DNA of 64,000 nucleotides. It comes from an uncultured Prevotellaceae bacterium (GTDB taxonomy: Bacteria; Bacteroidota; Bacteroidia; Bacteroidales; Muribaculaceae). Positions 42,373-52,103 of this stretch are shown here, one piece after another. The notes under the pieces are model-generated. The model saw only the letters and a program-made list of their open reading frames with translations. It searched no databases and was not told where the DNA came from. The translations under genes and the position numbers were made by a program. Each line of letters opens with the position of its first letter. Position 1 is the stretch's first letter. The DNA lies in the NCBI GenBank assembly GCA_900318345.1, contig ONKD01000008.1, positions 1-64,000 on the forward strand, given 5' to 3'.

Positions 42373-43017
42373 ATGAATCAGGAATTAGAGGATTATATTT
42401 TAGGGCATATCGATGAGGAGCCGGCGGCGCTGGCGCGCATCGACCACGACACCCATGTGCAGAACTACTACTGGCACATGTGCTCGGGCCATCTCCAGGG
42501 ACGCCTCATCACGATGCTCACCCGCATGGTGCGCCCCCGTCGTGTGCTCGAGTTGGGCACGTTTAGCGGCTATTCGGCACTTTGCCTTGCCGAAGGGCTG
42601 CCCGACGACGACTGCCGCGTTGACACCATCGAGATTAACGATGAGCAGGAGGACTTCATCCGTGAGCACCTCGCCCTGTCGCCCTACGGCAAGCGCGTGA
42701 CGCTCCACATCGGCGACGCACGCGACATCGTGCCCCAACTCGATGCGCGTTTCGATCTCGTCTTCATTGATGCCAACAAGCGCCAGTATGTCGAGTACTA
42801 CGACCTGGTCATGGATTACCTTAACGATGGCGGCTATATTATTGCCGACAATACCCTGTGGGCTGGCAAGGTTGTTGACCCTAAGGCCCAGCGCGAGGCC
42901 CAGACCCGCGGAATCATGGCGTTTAACGACCGCGTGAAGGATGACCCGCGCGTCGAGGTCGTCATCATCCCCGTGCGTGACGGCCTTACCCTGATTCGCA
43001 AACTGCCGAGCCAATAA
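42373..43017 (+). CDS. SAM-dependent O-methyltransferase (CCoAOMT family)
   Basis: A 214-residue class I methyltransferase of the caffeoyl-CoA/catechol type. Motif I is LELGTFSGYSALCLAEGL near residues 57-74. The metal-binding acidic region FDLVFIDANKRQY is at about 130-142 and the second metal ligands are in IIADNTLW. The C-terminal strand DGLTLIRKL is also typical. The true substrate in bacteria is unknown. It follows the GxxExxY cassette but is GC-rich like aroQ, so the three genes aroQ, GxxExxY and this one were probably adjacent without the insert before. Confidence 0.92.
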   Translation: MNQELEDYILGHIDEEPAALARIDHDTHVQNYYWHMCSGHLQGRLITMLTRMVRPRRVLELGTFSGYSALCLAEGLPDDDCRVDTIEINDEQEDFIREHLALSPYGKRVTLHIGDARDIVPQLDARFDLVFIDANKRQYVEYYDLVMDYLNDGGYIIADNTLWAGKVVDPKAQREAQTRGIMAFNDRVKDDPRVEVVIIPVRDGLTLIRKLPSQ

Positions 43018-43179
43018 ACTCCCTTTTAGATGATCATTGGCAAAAAAACTTGCTTCCAGCAGGCAAATTGAACCACTAAAAATGGAGAGAAACCGCATTT
43101 TTTTGTTATTTTTGCCATCTGATTAAGTATATCGGCAAATCAATCCCGAATAATTGTTAACAACAAGCATTTATCCATT

Positions 43180-43554
43180 ATGAACCAGGACCAATATCAG
43201 CAACAGCCGCCTTACCAGCAGCCTAATACACAGCAACAGCCCTATCAGCAGCCTTTTCAGCAGCAGGCTTATTATCAGCCCAATTATGCTCAGAGTCAAA
43301 TCCCCCCGAAACCCGACAGCTACTTGGTTTGGGCTATCCTCACCACCTTATTCTGCTGTCTGCCTTTTGGCGTTGTCTCGATAGTTTATGCTTCGAAGGT
43401 TGATAGTCTCTACAGTTCACAAGATTATTTCGGAGCTAAAGCTGCGTCAGATAATGCAAAAAAATGGGCCTGGTGGAGTGCCATTTCCTGTGTCGCAATT
43501 GTTATAATCGCCATGATTTTTGCCGTTATTGCTGGTCTGGCCGAAAACATGTGA
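43180..43554 (+). CDS. CD225/dispanin membrane protein
   Basis: A 124-residue protein: a Gln/Pro/Tyr-rich start (about 1-38) with QQPYQQP words, then the CD225 domain. The first helix, LVWAILTTLFCCLPFGVVSIVYASKVDSL, contains the re-entrant part with CC; a second helix is at about 96-118. Dispanins (related to animal IFITM) are membrane-inserted, oligomeric proteins; the bacterial role is unknown. A -7 box TATTTTTG lies at 43107-43114. A second dispanin gene follows after 30 bp. Confidence 0.88.
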   Translation: MNQDQYQQQPPYQQPNTQQQPYQQPFQQQAYYQPNYAQSQIPPKPDSYLVWAILTTLFCCLPFGVVSIVYASKVDSLYSSQDYFGAKAASDNAKKWAWWSAISCVAIVIIAMIFAVIAGLAENM

Positions 43555-43584
43555 TAATTATCAATAATAAAATTCTTTTTCCCA

Positions 43585-43896
43585 ATGGATAACCAGTATC
43601 AATTCCACAACCAACCGCATCAACAACCGTCATACCAACAACCCAGTTATTTTCAGGGACAGCGCCCACCCAAGCCCAACAACCATCTCGCTTGGGCTAT
43701 CTTGAGTACCATTTTTTGCTGTCTGCCCTTAGGTATCGTCTCGATTGTTTACTCCTCAAAAGTCGATGGATTGTACAATGCTGGAGATATTAAGGGTGCT
43801 TATGATGCTGCATCCAAGGCCTCTAGCTATGCCATGTGGGGCACTATTATTGGGATTATCTGCATTTTATGTGGCATTTGTGTCGGTGGCATTTAG
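43585..43896 (+). CDS. CD225/dispanin membrane protein, second copy
   Basis: A 103-residue paralogue of the gene before it: a Gln/His/Pro-rich start followed by HLAWAILSTIFCCLPLGIVSIVYSSKVDGLYNAGD and a second helix MWGTIIGIICILCGICVGGI. The core is nearly the same while the N-terminal tail differs, suggesting tandem duplication. It precedes the DUF2752 gene by 15 bp; this order is frequent in Bacteroidales and hints at a shared membrane role. Confidence 0.88.
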   Translation: MDNQYQFHNQPHQQPSYQQPSYFQGQRPPKPNNHLAWAILSTIFCCLPLGIVSIVYSSKVDGLYNAGDIKGAYDAASKASSYAMWGTIIGIICILCGICVGGI

Positions 43897-43911
43897 CCAC
43901 TAGTCTTGATC

Positions 43912-44301
43912 ATGCTCAACAGGATTGACAAAATCATGAGCCTGGCCTTTCCGGTCATCATGATCCTGATAGGTTTGTTCTACTATTACGTCGATCCGAG
44001 CACCTTGCATTTCCCGATACAATGTCCGTGGCGCCTGTGCACAGGGACACTTTGCCCTGCATGCGGCTTTCAACGTGCCCTCAACGCGCTCGTCCATGGC
44101 AACATAGCCCAAGCATTTAGCTACAATTACTTTTTCATTCTCTCCGTCCCCTATGCTCTAGCAGTCGTGCTTGTCAGTTGGTACAATTTCGGGCATCGCC
44201 TCGATGGTCTCAAGCGCATCGTCTTCCATCCTGTCGCGCTCAAGAGCTATGTCATTCTCTTCATTGCGTGGTGGGTCATCCGTAACCTGCTACACATTTA
44301 G
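43912..44301 (+). CDS. DUF2752 membrane protein
   Basis: A 129-residue membrane protein. The DUF2752 signature CPxCGxxRA appears as LCPACGFQRALNALVHG near residues 45-60, after a first helix (IMSLAFPVIMILIGLFYYY). Two more helices follow at about 72-92 and 108-126. A preceding Cys (CPW) may pair with the CPAC cysteines. I use the ATG; a TTG two codons earlier is possible. Function unknown; it is linked to the dispanin genes by close spacing. Confidence 0.88.
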   Translation: MLNRIDKIMSLAFPVIMILIGLFYYYVDPSTLHFPIQCPWRLCTGTLCPACGFQRALNALVHGNIAQAFSYNYFFILSVPYALAVVLVSWYNFGHRLDGLKRIVFHPVALKSYVILFIAWWVIRNLLHI

Positions 44302-44306
44302 GAATA

Positions 44307-44337
44307 CAAAAAACCGCAAGCCTCAGAGGGCCTGCGG
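44307..44337 (-). terminator. Terminator of the lipocalin-like gene
   Basis: On the minus strand, stem CCGCAGG...CTTGCGG followed by TTTTTTG (complement of 44307-44313). It lies between two converging genes and is 26 bp past the stop of the minus-strand gene. Confidence 0.85.
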
Positions 44338-44362
44338 GATAAGATCTATTTGATTAACTACA

Positions 44363-44881
44363 TCACTTATTGATGGTAGCAAAGCGCACGAAGTTGAGCG
44401 TGTGCTCGCCATCAGTCATCTCGAGCGATGAGTCACCAATCTTGACGGTGTTGGTGTCTACTGCGCCAAATTGAGCTTTGAAGTCACTGCTGTTCAGCAT
44501 GTTCTTGACTTGGTTAGTAACCATGGGATTATCGGTCACTTTGCCGTTCATCGAGAGGCTCAAGATCTCGGCCTTGTAGGTGTCCAGATTGGGGGTAAGC
44601 GTCAGCTTGTCACCCTCGAGGGTATAGGTGCCTTTCAGCTCGATGAGCGTGGCAATCTCAAGCGCCATCGTTGGGGCAGGTTCACTGGCTTCGGTGAGCT
44701 CGAGCGCATAGCTGAATGTGCCGTCCTCGTTAAAGGTGTACGTTCCGGTCATGGTCTCAAATGAGCCATCCTCAGCAGTCTCTACAAGGGGTTGCAACAT
44801 GCGCCAAGTGCCGCAGATCGATTGTGCCTGGACGGTCATGACCGCCATCAGGGCAATAAGTGTAAATAATGTCTTCTTCAT
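44363..44881 (-). CDS. Exported lipocalin-like protein
   Basis: A 172-residue protein with a signal peptide MKKTLFTLIALMAVMTVQAQ. The mature part starts SICGTWRM, the G-x-W strand A motif of lipocalin-like barrels, followed by alternating strands (TMTGTYTFNEDGTFSYALEL, LKGTYTLEGDKLTLTPNL). It is probably an eight-stranded barrel in the periplasm; no ligand is known. Similar DUF proteins are common in Bacteroidales. A -7 box (TATCTTTG in reverse) lies at 44908-44915, and its own terminator follows. Confidence 0.82.
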   Translation of the reverse strand: MKKTLFTLIALMAVMTVQAQSICGTWRMLQPLVETAEDGSFETMTGTYTFNEDGTFSYALELTEASEPAPTMALEIATLIELKGTYTLEGDKLTLTPNLDTYKAEILSLSMNGKVTDNPMVTNQVKNMLNSSDFKAQFGAVDTNTVKIGDSSLEMTDGEHTLNFVRFATINK

Positions 44882-45022
44882 AATCTATTAAGTTATTTAT
44901 ACCGTTGCAAAGATAATTATATTTTTTATTATCGTGCGTAAATTGATGCTTTTTTTGATGTTATGCACAATGTGAACATCCATCTGATAGGAAAAATGCC
45001 TAAAAGTTTAATGTAGGGTCAT

Positions 45023-45064
45023 AAAAAACAATCGGGGCCGTCCAGTTGTGGGCGGTCCCGATTG
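45023..45064 (-). terminator. Terminator of the enolase gene
   Basis: On the minus strand, CAATCGGGACCG pairs with CGGCCCCGATTG (12 bp with one mismatch), followed by TTTTTTAT; 27 bp after the stop. Confidence 0.9.
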
Positions 45065-45091
45065 ATGTGGTTGCTAAACTCGCGAGGGAGA

Positions 45092-46495
<1,404 letters not shown>

Positions 46496-46631
46496 TTATT
46501 TTTTATGCCGAAATATAGCCTAACTAATCAAAAGTTAGTGGAGAATAATACAAAATGGTAGCTTAAAATTACGTTTTTATTGATGATGGTATGGGATTTG
46601 TCGATAAAAATAGCCTATCTGTCTAATTTTT

Positions 46632-46663
46632 TTTGAAGAATATGTGTTCTTTACATACTTTTG
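46632..46663 (+). promoter_or_regulatory. Promoter without an adjacent gene
   Basis: TTTG at 46632-46635, 20 nt, TACTTTTG at 46656-46663, a good consensus promoter pointing away from eno. The next gene starts 240 bp downstream, after a terminator and behind its own -7 box, so this promoter seems to drive a short RNA. Confidence 0.65.
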
Positions 46664-46840
46664 CCACTGCTATATAAAACATGGTTTTATACCATGTTTG
46701 CACTGAATTTCCTGGCCATGGCTAGGTTAATTCTAGCAAAAGACATCAGTTACATTTTCATAACCACAAGTTTATAGTTTTATTTGGATAAACACACAAT
46801 GATCCGCCCTGACTGTTGAAGGTCATGGCGGATTAGTTTT
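46664..46840 (+). ncRNA. Candidate small RNA between eno and the L,D-transpeptidase gene
   Basis: A stretch of about 170 nt begins 7 nt after a consensus promoter. It contains a stem-loop AACATGG...CCATGTT (about 46679-46700) and a second hairpin around GGCCATGGCTAGG...CTAGC. It ends in a terminator: ATCCGCC-CTGAC pairs with GTCAT-GGCGGAT (46802-46833), followed by TAGTTTTTG. No reading frame of useful length is inside. Known RNAs such as 6S, tmRNA or SRP RNA are not recognised. An alternative is a leader or attenuator of the next gene. Confidence 0.45.
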
Positions 46841-46902
46841 TGTGTTGCACAGGTGGGACTTTTTTGCTACTTTTGCCCCAATATTTAACACATAGAATCG
46901 AT

Positions 46903-47592
46903 ATGTTCAACCAATTCATGGTTATCATCAGCCTGCTGCTCATGCCCATAGCTGGAGTGGCCTGCTCGGGCAACACTAGCGAGCGACAAGCAGCAGAGGC
47001 CACCATATCACCCGCCGAAGCTGCCACGCCTGTCGACACTGCTACGCCTGTCGATACAGCGACACCTGTCACCGCACAATTGCCGCCACTGCCGGCTAAG
47101 CCCACAGGCACGGCCTTTATCGTTGTGTCAAAAAAGAACCTCACGCTCAGCGTGTATGACCGCGATGCCCACGGTGACACCGTGCTGGTGGCACAGTATC
47201 CCTGTTGCATGGGTAAGAACAAGGGCAATAAGCAAGGGCGCGGCGACATGCGCACCCCCGAGTCGCCTGCGGGCAAGCCTTTCAAGATCACCATGATACA
47301 GGACGCTTCGACCTGGAAACATGACTTCAACGACGGCCGTGGCAATATCAAGGCCTATGGTCACTGGTTCCTCCGCCTGGAGACGCCCGGCCACAAGGGC
47401 ATAGGCATCCACGGCAGCACCAACAACGAGAACACCGTCCCCGGCCGCGCCAGCGAGGGTTGCATCCGCCTGCTCGACAAGGACATCATTACGCTGAAAG
47501 AGCACTTCGCCTACGTCGGCATGCCCGTCACCGTCCAGGGCGAGAACCAAGCGCCATTCTCCTGGGAATCCCGCGCCAGCCGTCGACAATAG
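46903..47592 (+). CDS. L,D-transpeptidase (YkuD) lipoprotein
   Basis: A 229-residue lipoprotein; I use the ATG giving MFNQFMVIISLLLMPIAGVAC, with the lipid anchor at Cys21. A linker of three ATPVDT-type repeats (about residues 41-60) leads to the YkuD domain at about 70-215. The catalytic triad region shows His170 in GIHGS and the nucleophile Cys187 in SEGCIR. It may form 3-3 cross-links or attach proteins to peptidoglycan; an anchored version in the outer membrane is typical of Bacteroidota. A -7 box TACTTTTG at 46868-46875 lies 27 nt upstream. The very short tail after the domain suggests a single-domain enzyme. Confidence 0.9.
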   Translation: MFNQFMVIISLLLMPIAGVACSGNTSERQAAEATISPAEAATPVDTATPVDTATPVTAQLPPLPAKPTGTAFIVVSKKNLTLSVYDRDAHGDTVLVAQYPCCMGKNKGNKQGRGDMRTPESPAGKPFKITMIQDASTWKHDFNDGRGNIKAYGHWFLRLETPGHKGIGIHGSTNNENTVPGRASEGCIRLLDKDIITLKEHFAYVGMPVTVQGENQAPFSWESRASRRQ

Positions 47593-47859
47593 AATAAAAA
47601 CAAAAAGACAGATGTAATATTTTAGGGTCACTATTCGTTTAATATGCAAATAGAAAAAAGACGTTTCTATGTAACATTGTATAGCGTTGTTAAATAATGT
47701 TAAACGTGCGTCTTTTTTTTATAAAATTAATACAGTCTTCAAAGAAAAATTCTAATTTTGCACATTAATTGCAGGGTTGTAATATATTATTTGTATTTTG
47801 CCTCGCAAAGTGACAGAATGTCACAACATGGCTGAATTTTTAACGAAACAATAACTATA

Positions 47860-48123
47860 ATGAGCAATAACTTTTTTAGACGTGTCTTGGGGCTTTCACT
47901 TCCCAAGAAATCGGACACGTTAATTACAGATTACAACAGTGCCTTGAAATTTATTTATCGTAAAAAATCAGGCACGATTACAGAATTAAATAATGAAGTC
48001 GACCAAAATAGAATTGAAGAATTCATTTCGGTAGGATTTATTATCTGTGGATTTACCCCCAGTACCAAAACTTGGAAAATATCCTCTTTGGGAAAACAAT
48101 ACTGCAAGGATTTTGTTTTGTGA
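47860..48123 (+). CDS. Small AT-rich orphan protein
   Basis: An 87-residue soluble protein that I do not recognise. It is basic at the start (MSNNFFRRVLGLSLPKKSD). Residues about 20-60 could form a helical, winged-helix-like unit (YNSALKFIYRKKSGTITELNNEV), but no signature supports DNA binding. The C-terminus KISSLGKQYCKDFVL suggests another helix. The gene is far more AT-rich than its surroundings, as is the next gene; together they look acquired. A -7 box TAATTTTG at 47753-47760 is 100 nt upstream. Confidence 0.65.
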   Translation: MSNNFFRRVLGLSLPKKSDTLITDYNSALKFIYRKKSGTITELNNEVDQNRIEEFISVGFIICGFTPSTKTWKISSLGKQYCKDFVL

Positions 48124-48277
48124 ACAATCCTAGCATCGGAAACTCCACAATTTTTGATTGAAGAGCTTTAACTGATGGCATTTGTCCACAGTGGGTGGAT
48201 AAATGCCATCATTTTTTTGCGATGATTCATAGTTAACCTATTATTAGCAAATTACCAGTAGCAAGACCAAAACCAAG

Positions 48278-49378
48278 ATGAATACCAAAAAAAAATATTA
48301 TGCAGTTTTATGGATTCCAACAAAGACCCATGAGCAAGTTATTGAACATTCTATTCAAACAACTATTACAAGAAATATTTCTGATATTGAAGGTGTAGAC
48401 CTTAATATTGAAGTAGCGCTTCAACAAGATTACAATATAGATATTTCGATACTAGATAAAAGCGGGGGAAAAGAGTTCTTCATAAGATTAACCCATGAAT
48501 ATCATAGCCGAAATGGCCTCATTGAATATTCCTACTACGAAAAATATTATGATGAGAACAACCCAAAAGGATTCAGGTTCACATCTGATACATTCCCCGA
48601 GGCAGTATATCACATTATCAAAGAATTTTACCACAAACATGAATTTCATGATGAAGAAAACGACACATCGTTATCTCCATTTATTTGCGATCAACCAATC
48701 GACCTAAAAGAGAATGACAACCTTGCACTTAAACACTATCTCGAACGTTACGAGAAAGCTCTCACAGATTTAGTCAAATTCACACAAAAAGCGAGAGAAT
48801 GTATCACAAAAAAACACAAAGTTAAAAACTACTACTCCTTTGGGAAACTGATTCTAAAAGCCAAAGGATATGAAGTATACCTTAATGCTCTCTATGGTTC
48901 AATATATAATACTAAATGTAAATTAGGTATCTGCTCTAGAGAATCATCAAATTCAAATCAAAATGAGCAATCTACCGAAGATCCACAGACAGACCAAGAG
49001 CAGTCTGATAACCTAAAAGACATGCGGCGACGCGCGTTTAATATCGAGAATTTGATCAATTACTTTAATGCTTGTGGTCAGGAGTACAACATCAATGTGC
49101 AACAACACAATCTTATGGAGCAGATCAGGAATACATGGTATGCTTTAGTTATTACTTTTGCCTCTACCATTTTCAGCATAGGTATTACAATATATTACGC
49201 TTTTAGATCAACCGATGATCTTCAAATCGCAAAAGACGAGGTCACCAATACTATTGAAACAAAAATAGACTCAGTTAAAAACTGGATAAATTCACCGTCC
49301 AAAGCACAAACAGATGGAGTCAAGAGCGACAAAACAGTGAAACAGACAAATCAATCAGTTGAAAAGAAGTCTAAGTAG
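48278..49378 (+). CDS. AT-rich orphan protein with one C-terminal membrane segment
   Basis: A 366-residue protein without recognisable family. Residues 1-130 look alpha/beta (AVLWIPTKTHEQVIEHSIQTTI). Residues about 140-210 are helical and charged (LERYEKALTDLVKFTQKARECITKK). A Gln/Glu/Asn-rich linker spans about 225-250, and a single membrane helix lies at about 288-310 (WYALVITFASTIFSIGITIYY). A short Lys/Thr/Ser-rich tail follows. There is no signal peptide, so it would be tail-inserted with most of its mass in the cytoplasm. It shares the low-GC style of the gene at 47860 but is 154 bp away. A membrane-tethered effector or sensor is possible; nothing proves it. Confidence 0.65.
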   Translation: MNTKKKYYAVLWIPTKTHEQVIEHSIQTTITRNISDIEGVDLNIEVALQQDYNIDISILDKSGGKEFFIRLTHEYHSRNGLIEYSYYEKYYDENNPKGFRFTSDTFPEAVYHIIKEFYHKHEFHDEENDTSLSPFICDQPIDLKENDNLALKHYLERYEKALTDLVKFTQKARECITKKHKVKNYYSFGKLILKAKGYEVYLNALYGSIYNTKCKLGICSRESSNSNQNEQSTEDPQTDQEQSDNLKDMRRRAFNIENLINYFNACGQEYNINVQQHNLMEQIRNTWYALVITFASTIFSIGITIYYAFRSTDDLQIAKDEVTNTIETKIDSVKNWINSPSKAQTDGVKSDKTVKQTNQSVEKKSK

Positions 49379-49433
49379 CCTTTGCACTTTGACCTTTTCA
49401 TCAACTCATTTAAAAATGAAACATAACAAGAAT

Positions 49434-49482
49434 AAAACGGCCGGCTGCGCGGGCAGTCGGTCGCTTCGTGTTTTTTGATGTG
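49434..49482 (+). repeat. Hairpin direct repeat, copy A
   Basis: AAAACGGCCGGCTG, a 6-nt loop (CGCGGG), then CAGTCGGTCGCTTCGTG, a T run and GATGTG. Copy B is at 53660-53707, against the 3' end of tRNA-Phe. Stems and flanks agree, while the 6-nt loop differs. On the plus strand the stem has ten pairs with two G-U pairs, followed by T residues, so this copy can also terminate the orphan gene transcript. Confidence 0.7.
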
Positions 49483-49525
49483 ATACATTAGGTCACGAAT
49501 AAATGATGACACACCCACTTCAGGA

Positions 49526-51553
49526 TTAATTCCATGCGCCGGAGAGCAGGTGGTCGATCAAGGCCGTCACGTCGGCAATGCTGATGTTGCCGTCCTTGTT
49601 GCAGTCGGCTGACTGTGGGGCAGTCTCGCCACTCAACAGCATATCGATCAGGGCCGTCACGTCGGCAATCGTCACGCTGTTATCGCCGTTCACGTCGCCC
49701 AACTGGTTGCCAGTCATCACGTCTTCCACAATCCGCCCGAAGAAAGGACACCAGTATGAGTTGAGTTGATAGGATAACGCAGTATTTTCAGGCACATGAA
49801 GAGTGCGTACTGAAAAGTCGATGTCTTCTTGATAACTGTAGAAAATTTGACCATCATACGATACTCCTGCAGGATCGGTGATATGGCTATAAACATCGGT
49901 TAAAGCATAGCATGAACCGAATGAACCGTAGCCAATGTAGATGACAGAAGCGGGAATGACAACACTCTTGAGGCCGGTGCAGGCCTCGAAAGCTCTTTCT
50001 CCTATCCTGATGACAGAATTGGGAATGGTGATGCTCGTCAAACTGCTGCAATCCTCAAATGCGTAACTAGCGATACGGGTGACGGAGTTGGGGATGATGA
50101 CGTCAGTCAGAGCACTGCAGTTGTAGAACGCAGAGTAGTCAATGACCTTGACGGTATTACCGATAGTGACGCTAGTTAAACCCGTACAATTATTAAACAT
50201 TGACGCGCCAATGGTTGTGATGCCATCTGGAATAATGACGCTGGTCAATCTGCTACAGCCAGAGAACACATTGCTGCCGATGTCGGTGAGCGCATTGGAG
50301 ATGGTGACACTGGCCAGTCCTGTACATCTGTAGAATGCTGAGCTGCCAATGCTGGTAACAGAGTTGGGGATGTCGATGTGGGTGAGATTGTAGCACCAGG
50401 CAAAGGCTTCATAGCCGATACGGGTAACAGAGTTGGGAATGGTGATGCTGTTCAAGCCACTGCAAGAACTGAACGCATAGTCACCGATGCAGGTGACTGT
50501 GCCCGGGATGGTGGAACTCTTACAACCCAAGAGCAGTGTGTTGCTCTCAGTCTCAATAAGGGCATTGCAATTGTCACGGGAATCGTATTTCTTATTCCCG
50601 CTATCCACGGTGATGGTTTCCAGGCTCTGACAGCCATCAAACGAATCATTGCTAATGTTGGTAACAGAACTACCGAAGGCCACACTCGATAAGTTGCTGC
50701 ACCAAGCGAACGCCTGCATACCGATAGATGTGACGGAGTTAGGGATATTGATGCTTGTCAGTCCATCGCACCCCACGAAGGCCGTGGTACAGATGCTGAT
50801 GACTGAGTTAGGGATGCTGATGTTGGCCAGCCCATCGCAATTGAAGAATGCCCCTCCTGCAATGCCAAGCGTACCGTCTTTAATCGTGATGTTTGTGCCG
50901 TCGGGCATCGTTCCCTTGTAACAATAGGCTACCGGCCCGACATATACAAGTCCGTCTGGCTGATTGTTGAGCCAGGGAGTATCATAAAACGCTTCTGCAC
51001 CGATGTCGGTGATTGAGTCGCCGACTGTGACGTTTGCCAGGTTGATGCAACCATTGAAAGCATTGTTGCCGATTGACGTGACTGAACCGGGGATAACGAC
51101 ACTGGTCAAACCGCGGCATTCTTCAAACGCGGCTCTGCCGATGCTGGTGACGGAGTTGCCCATTGAAAGGCTAGCCAGGCCGTAGCAATACCTGAATGCG
51201 CAATTACCGATGACGCTCACGCTATTGGGAATGGTGACGCCCGTCAAGCCGTAACAGTTTTGGAACGCAAAGGCACCGATACTGGTGACGGGATAGGTGA
51301 TTCCGTCATGGGTGACGGTAGAGGGAATGTCCACATTGCCGGAATAATCGTTATAGTAATAAGGAATAGCACTACAAGCATCTTCGCCAATCTCCTTATA
51401 GGAGACGGTTACCTCGTCACCAGTGATGACATAGTAGATGCCGTCCACTTCAAAGTCGTAGGCTTGGTCGGCGGTGGCTGTAGCTGGCAACAGTACTGCC
51501 AGCAGCATGAGTGCTGATGTGATTAAGTTTTTCATTTTAGTTTTGGTTTTCAT
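49526..51553 (-). CDS. BspA-type LRR surface protein with C-terminal dockerin (7 of 8)
   Basis: A 675-residue secreted protein. The start MKTKTKMKNLITSALMLLAV gives a signal peptide ending near ATADQA; a second ATG at codon 7 is equally suitable. The cap YDFEVDGIYYVITGDEVTVSYKE is followed by about 22 LRR_5 units. One carries a variant unit NKKYDSRDNCNALIETES. A unit around residue 200 is replaced by an odd insert (DTPWLNNQPDGLVYVGPVAYCY), found in other BspA proteins. The dockerin (619-675) has loops DVNGDNSVTIAD and DCNKDGNISIAD; it differs from the plus-strand array and is the more divergent kind. It has a two-box promoter at 51597. Confidence 0.92.
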   Translation of the reverse strand: MKTKTKMKNLITSALMLLAVLLPATATADQAYDFEVDGIYYVITGDEVTVSYKEIGEDACSAIPYYYNDYSGNVDIPSTVTHDGITYPVTSIGAFAFQNCYGLTGVTIPNSVSVIGNCAFRYCYGLASLSMGNSVTSIGRAAFEECRGLTSVVIPGSVTSIGNNAFNGCINLANVTVGDSITDIGAEAFYDTPWLNNQPDGLVYVGPVAYCYKGTMPDGTNITIKDGTLGIAGGAFFNCDGLANISIPNSVISICTTAFVGCDGLTSINIPNSVTSIGMQAFAWCSNLSSVAFGSSVTNISNDSFDGCQSLETITVDSGNKKYDSRDNCNALIETESNTLLLGCKSSTIPGTVTCIGDYAFSSCSGLNSITIPNSVTRIGYEAFAWCYNLTHIDIPNSVTSIGSSAFYRCTGLASVTISNALTDIGSNVFSGCSRLTSVIIPDGITTIGASMFNNCTGLTSVTIGNTVKVIDYSAFYNCSALTDVIIPNSVTRIASYAFEDCSSLTSITIPNSVIRIGERAFEACTGLKSVVIPASVIYIGYGSFGSCYALTDVYSHITDPAGVSYDGQIFYSYQEDIDFSVRTLHVPENTALSYQLNSYWCPFFGRIVEDVMTGNQLGDVNGDNSVTIADVTALIDMLLSGETAPQSADCNKDGNISIADVTALIDHLLSGAWN

Positions 51554-51596
51554 TTTTGTTTTTAATTTTTTTTAGGCTTCTATTGTATAGAGGCCG

Positions 51597-51628
51597 CAAA
51601 ATTAGGTATAAAAATGAGAGTGGGCAAA
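51597..51628 (-). promoter_or_regulatory. Promoter of BspA-dockerin gene 7
   Basis: On the minus strand: TTTG (51628-51625), 20 nt, TAATTTTG (51604-51597), 43 nt before the start codon. The 45-bp element of the plus-strand array is not present upstream. Confidence 0.75.
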
Positions 51629-51735
51629 TCTTTCAGCGACCAATTACCTGAATTCGCGCAACAGCATCCATTCTTTAAGCCTTATTCGTCCCCAGCGGGG
51701 CTTTCCTGGGACAACAATATATATTACAACTAAAA

Positions 51736-51979
51736 GAGGGTGTGTCATAATTTTCGCTTGAAACATTGATCGAGCTTCGCTCGAGAAATTTAAACAAATT
51801 ATTTAAAAAAATAAATAAAAATTTTATTTGTTCTAATTTTAATACAAAATTTGTTTTAATTTCCCGAAACTTGGCGGCATTTCAGCCATTGAAGTAAACT
51901 TCATGGCCTTCGATTTGCTCAAGTTTTCCCGCCCGAAGGGCGGTTATAAATCCAGCAGATCAATTATGACACACCCTCA
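51736..51979. mobile_element. MITE-like element with 17-bp terminal inverted repeats
   Basis: A 244-bp segment bounded by GAGGGTGTGTCATAATT (51736-51752) and its perfect reverse complement (51963-51979). It has no coding capacity. The interior is AT-rich on the left, has a hairpin GATCGAGCTTCGCTCGAG, and ends with a CCCGCCCGAAGGGCGG stem. I see no clear target-site duplication. The terminal GAGGGTGTGTCA is a type of end seen in insertion sequences, so this is probably a non-autonomous derivative. It lies between two BspA-dockerin genes. Confidence 0.7.
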
Positions 51980-52103
51980 GTTGCTAACGCACTGAATTAA
52001 AGTGCTCTTTTTTCGTCGAACTCACGTTAAATTATTGAGTCTCTTGTATTTCTTGTTGTCAATCTCATTGGCACATATGCCAATAAGATCTAATTTCTAA
52101 CCA

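Noticed and set aside
46802-46838. Attenuator for the L,D-transpeptidase gene
   Set aside because: No alternative antiterminator pairing or leader peptide is visible, and the gene has a separate -7 box after the hairpin; a small RNA terminator explains it better, though not proven.
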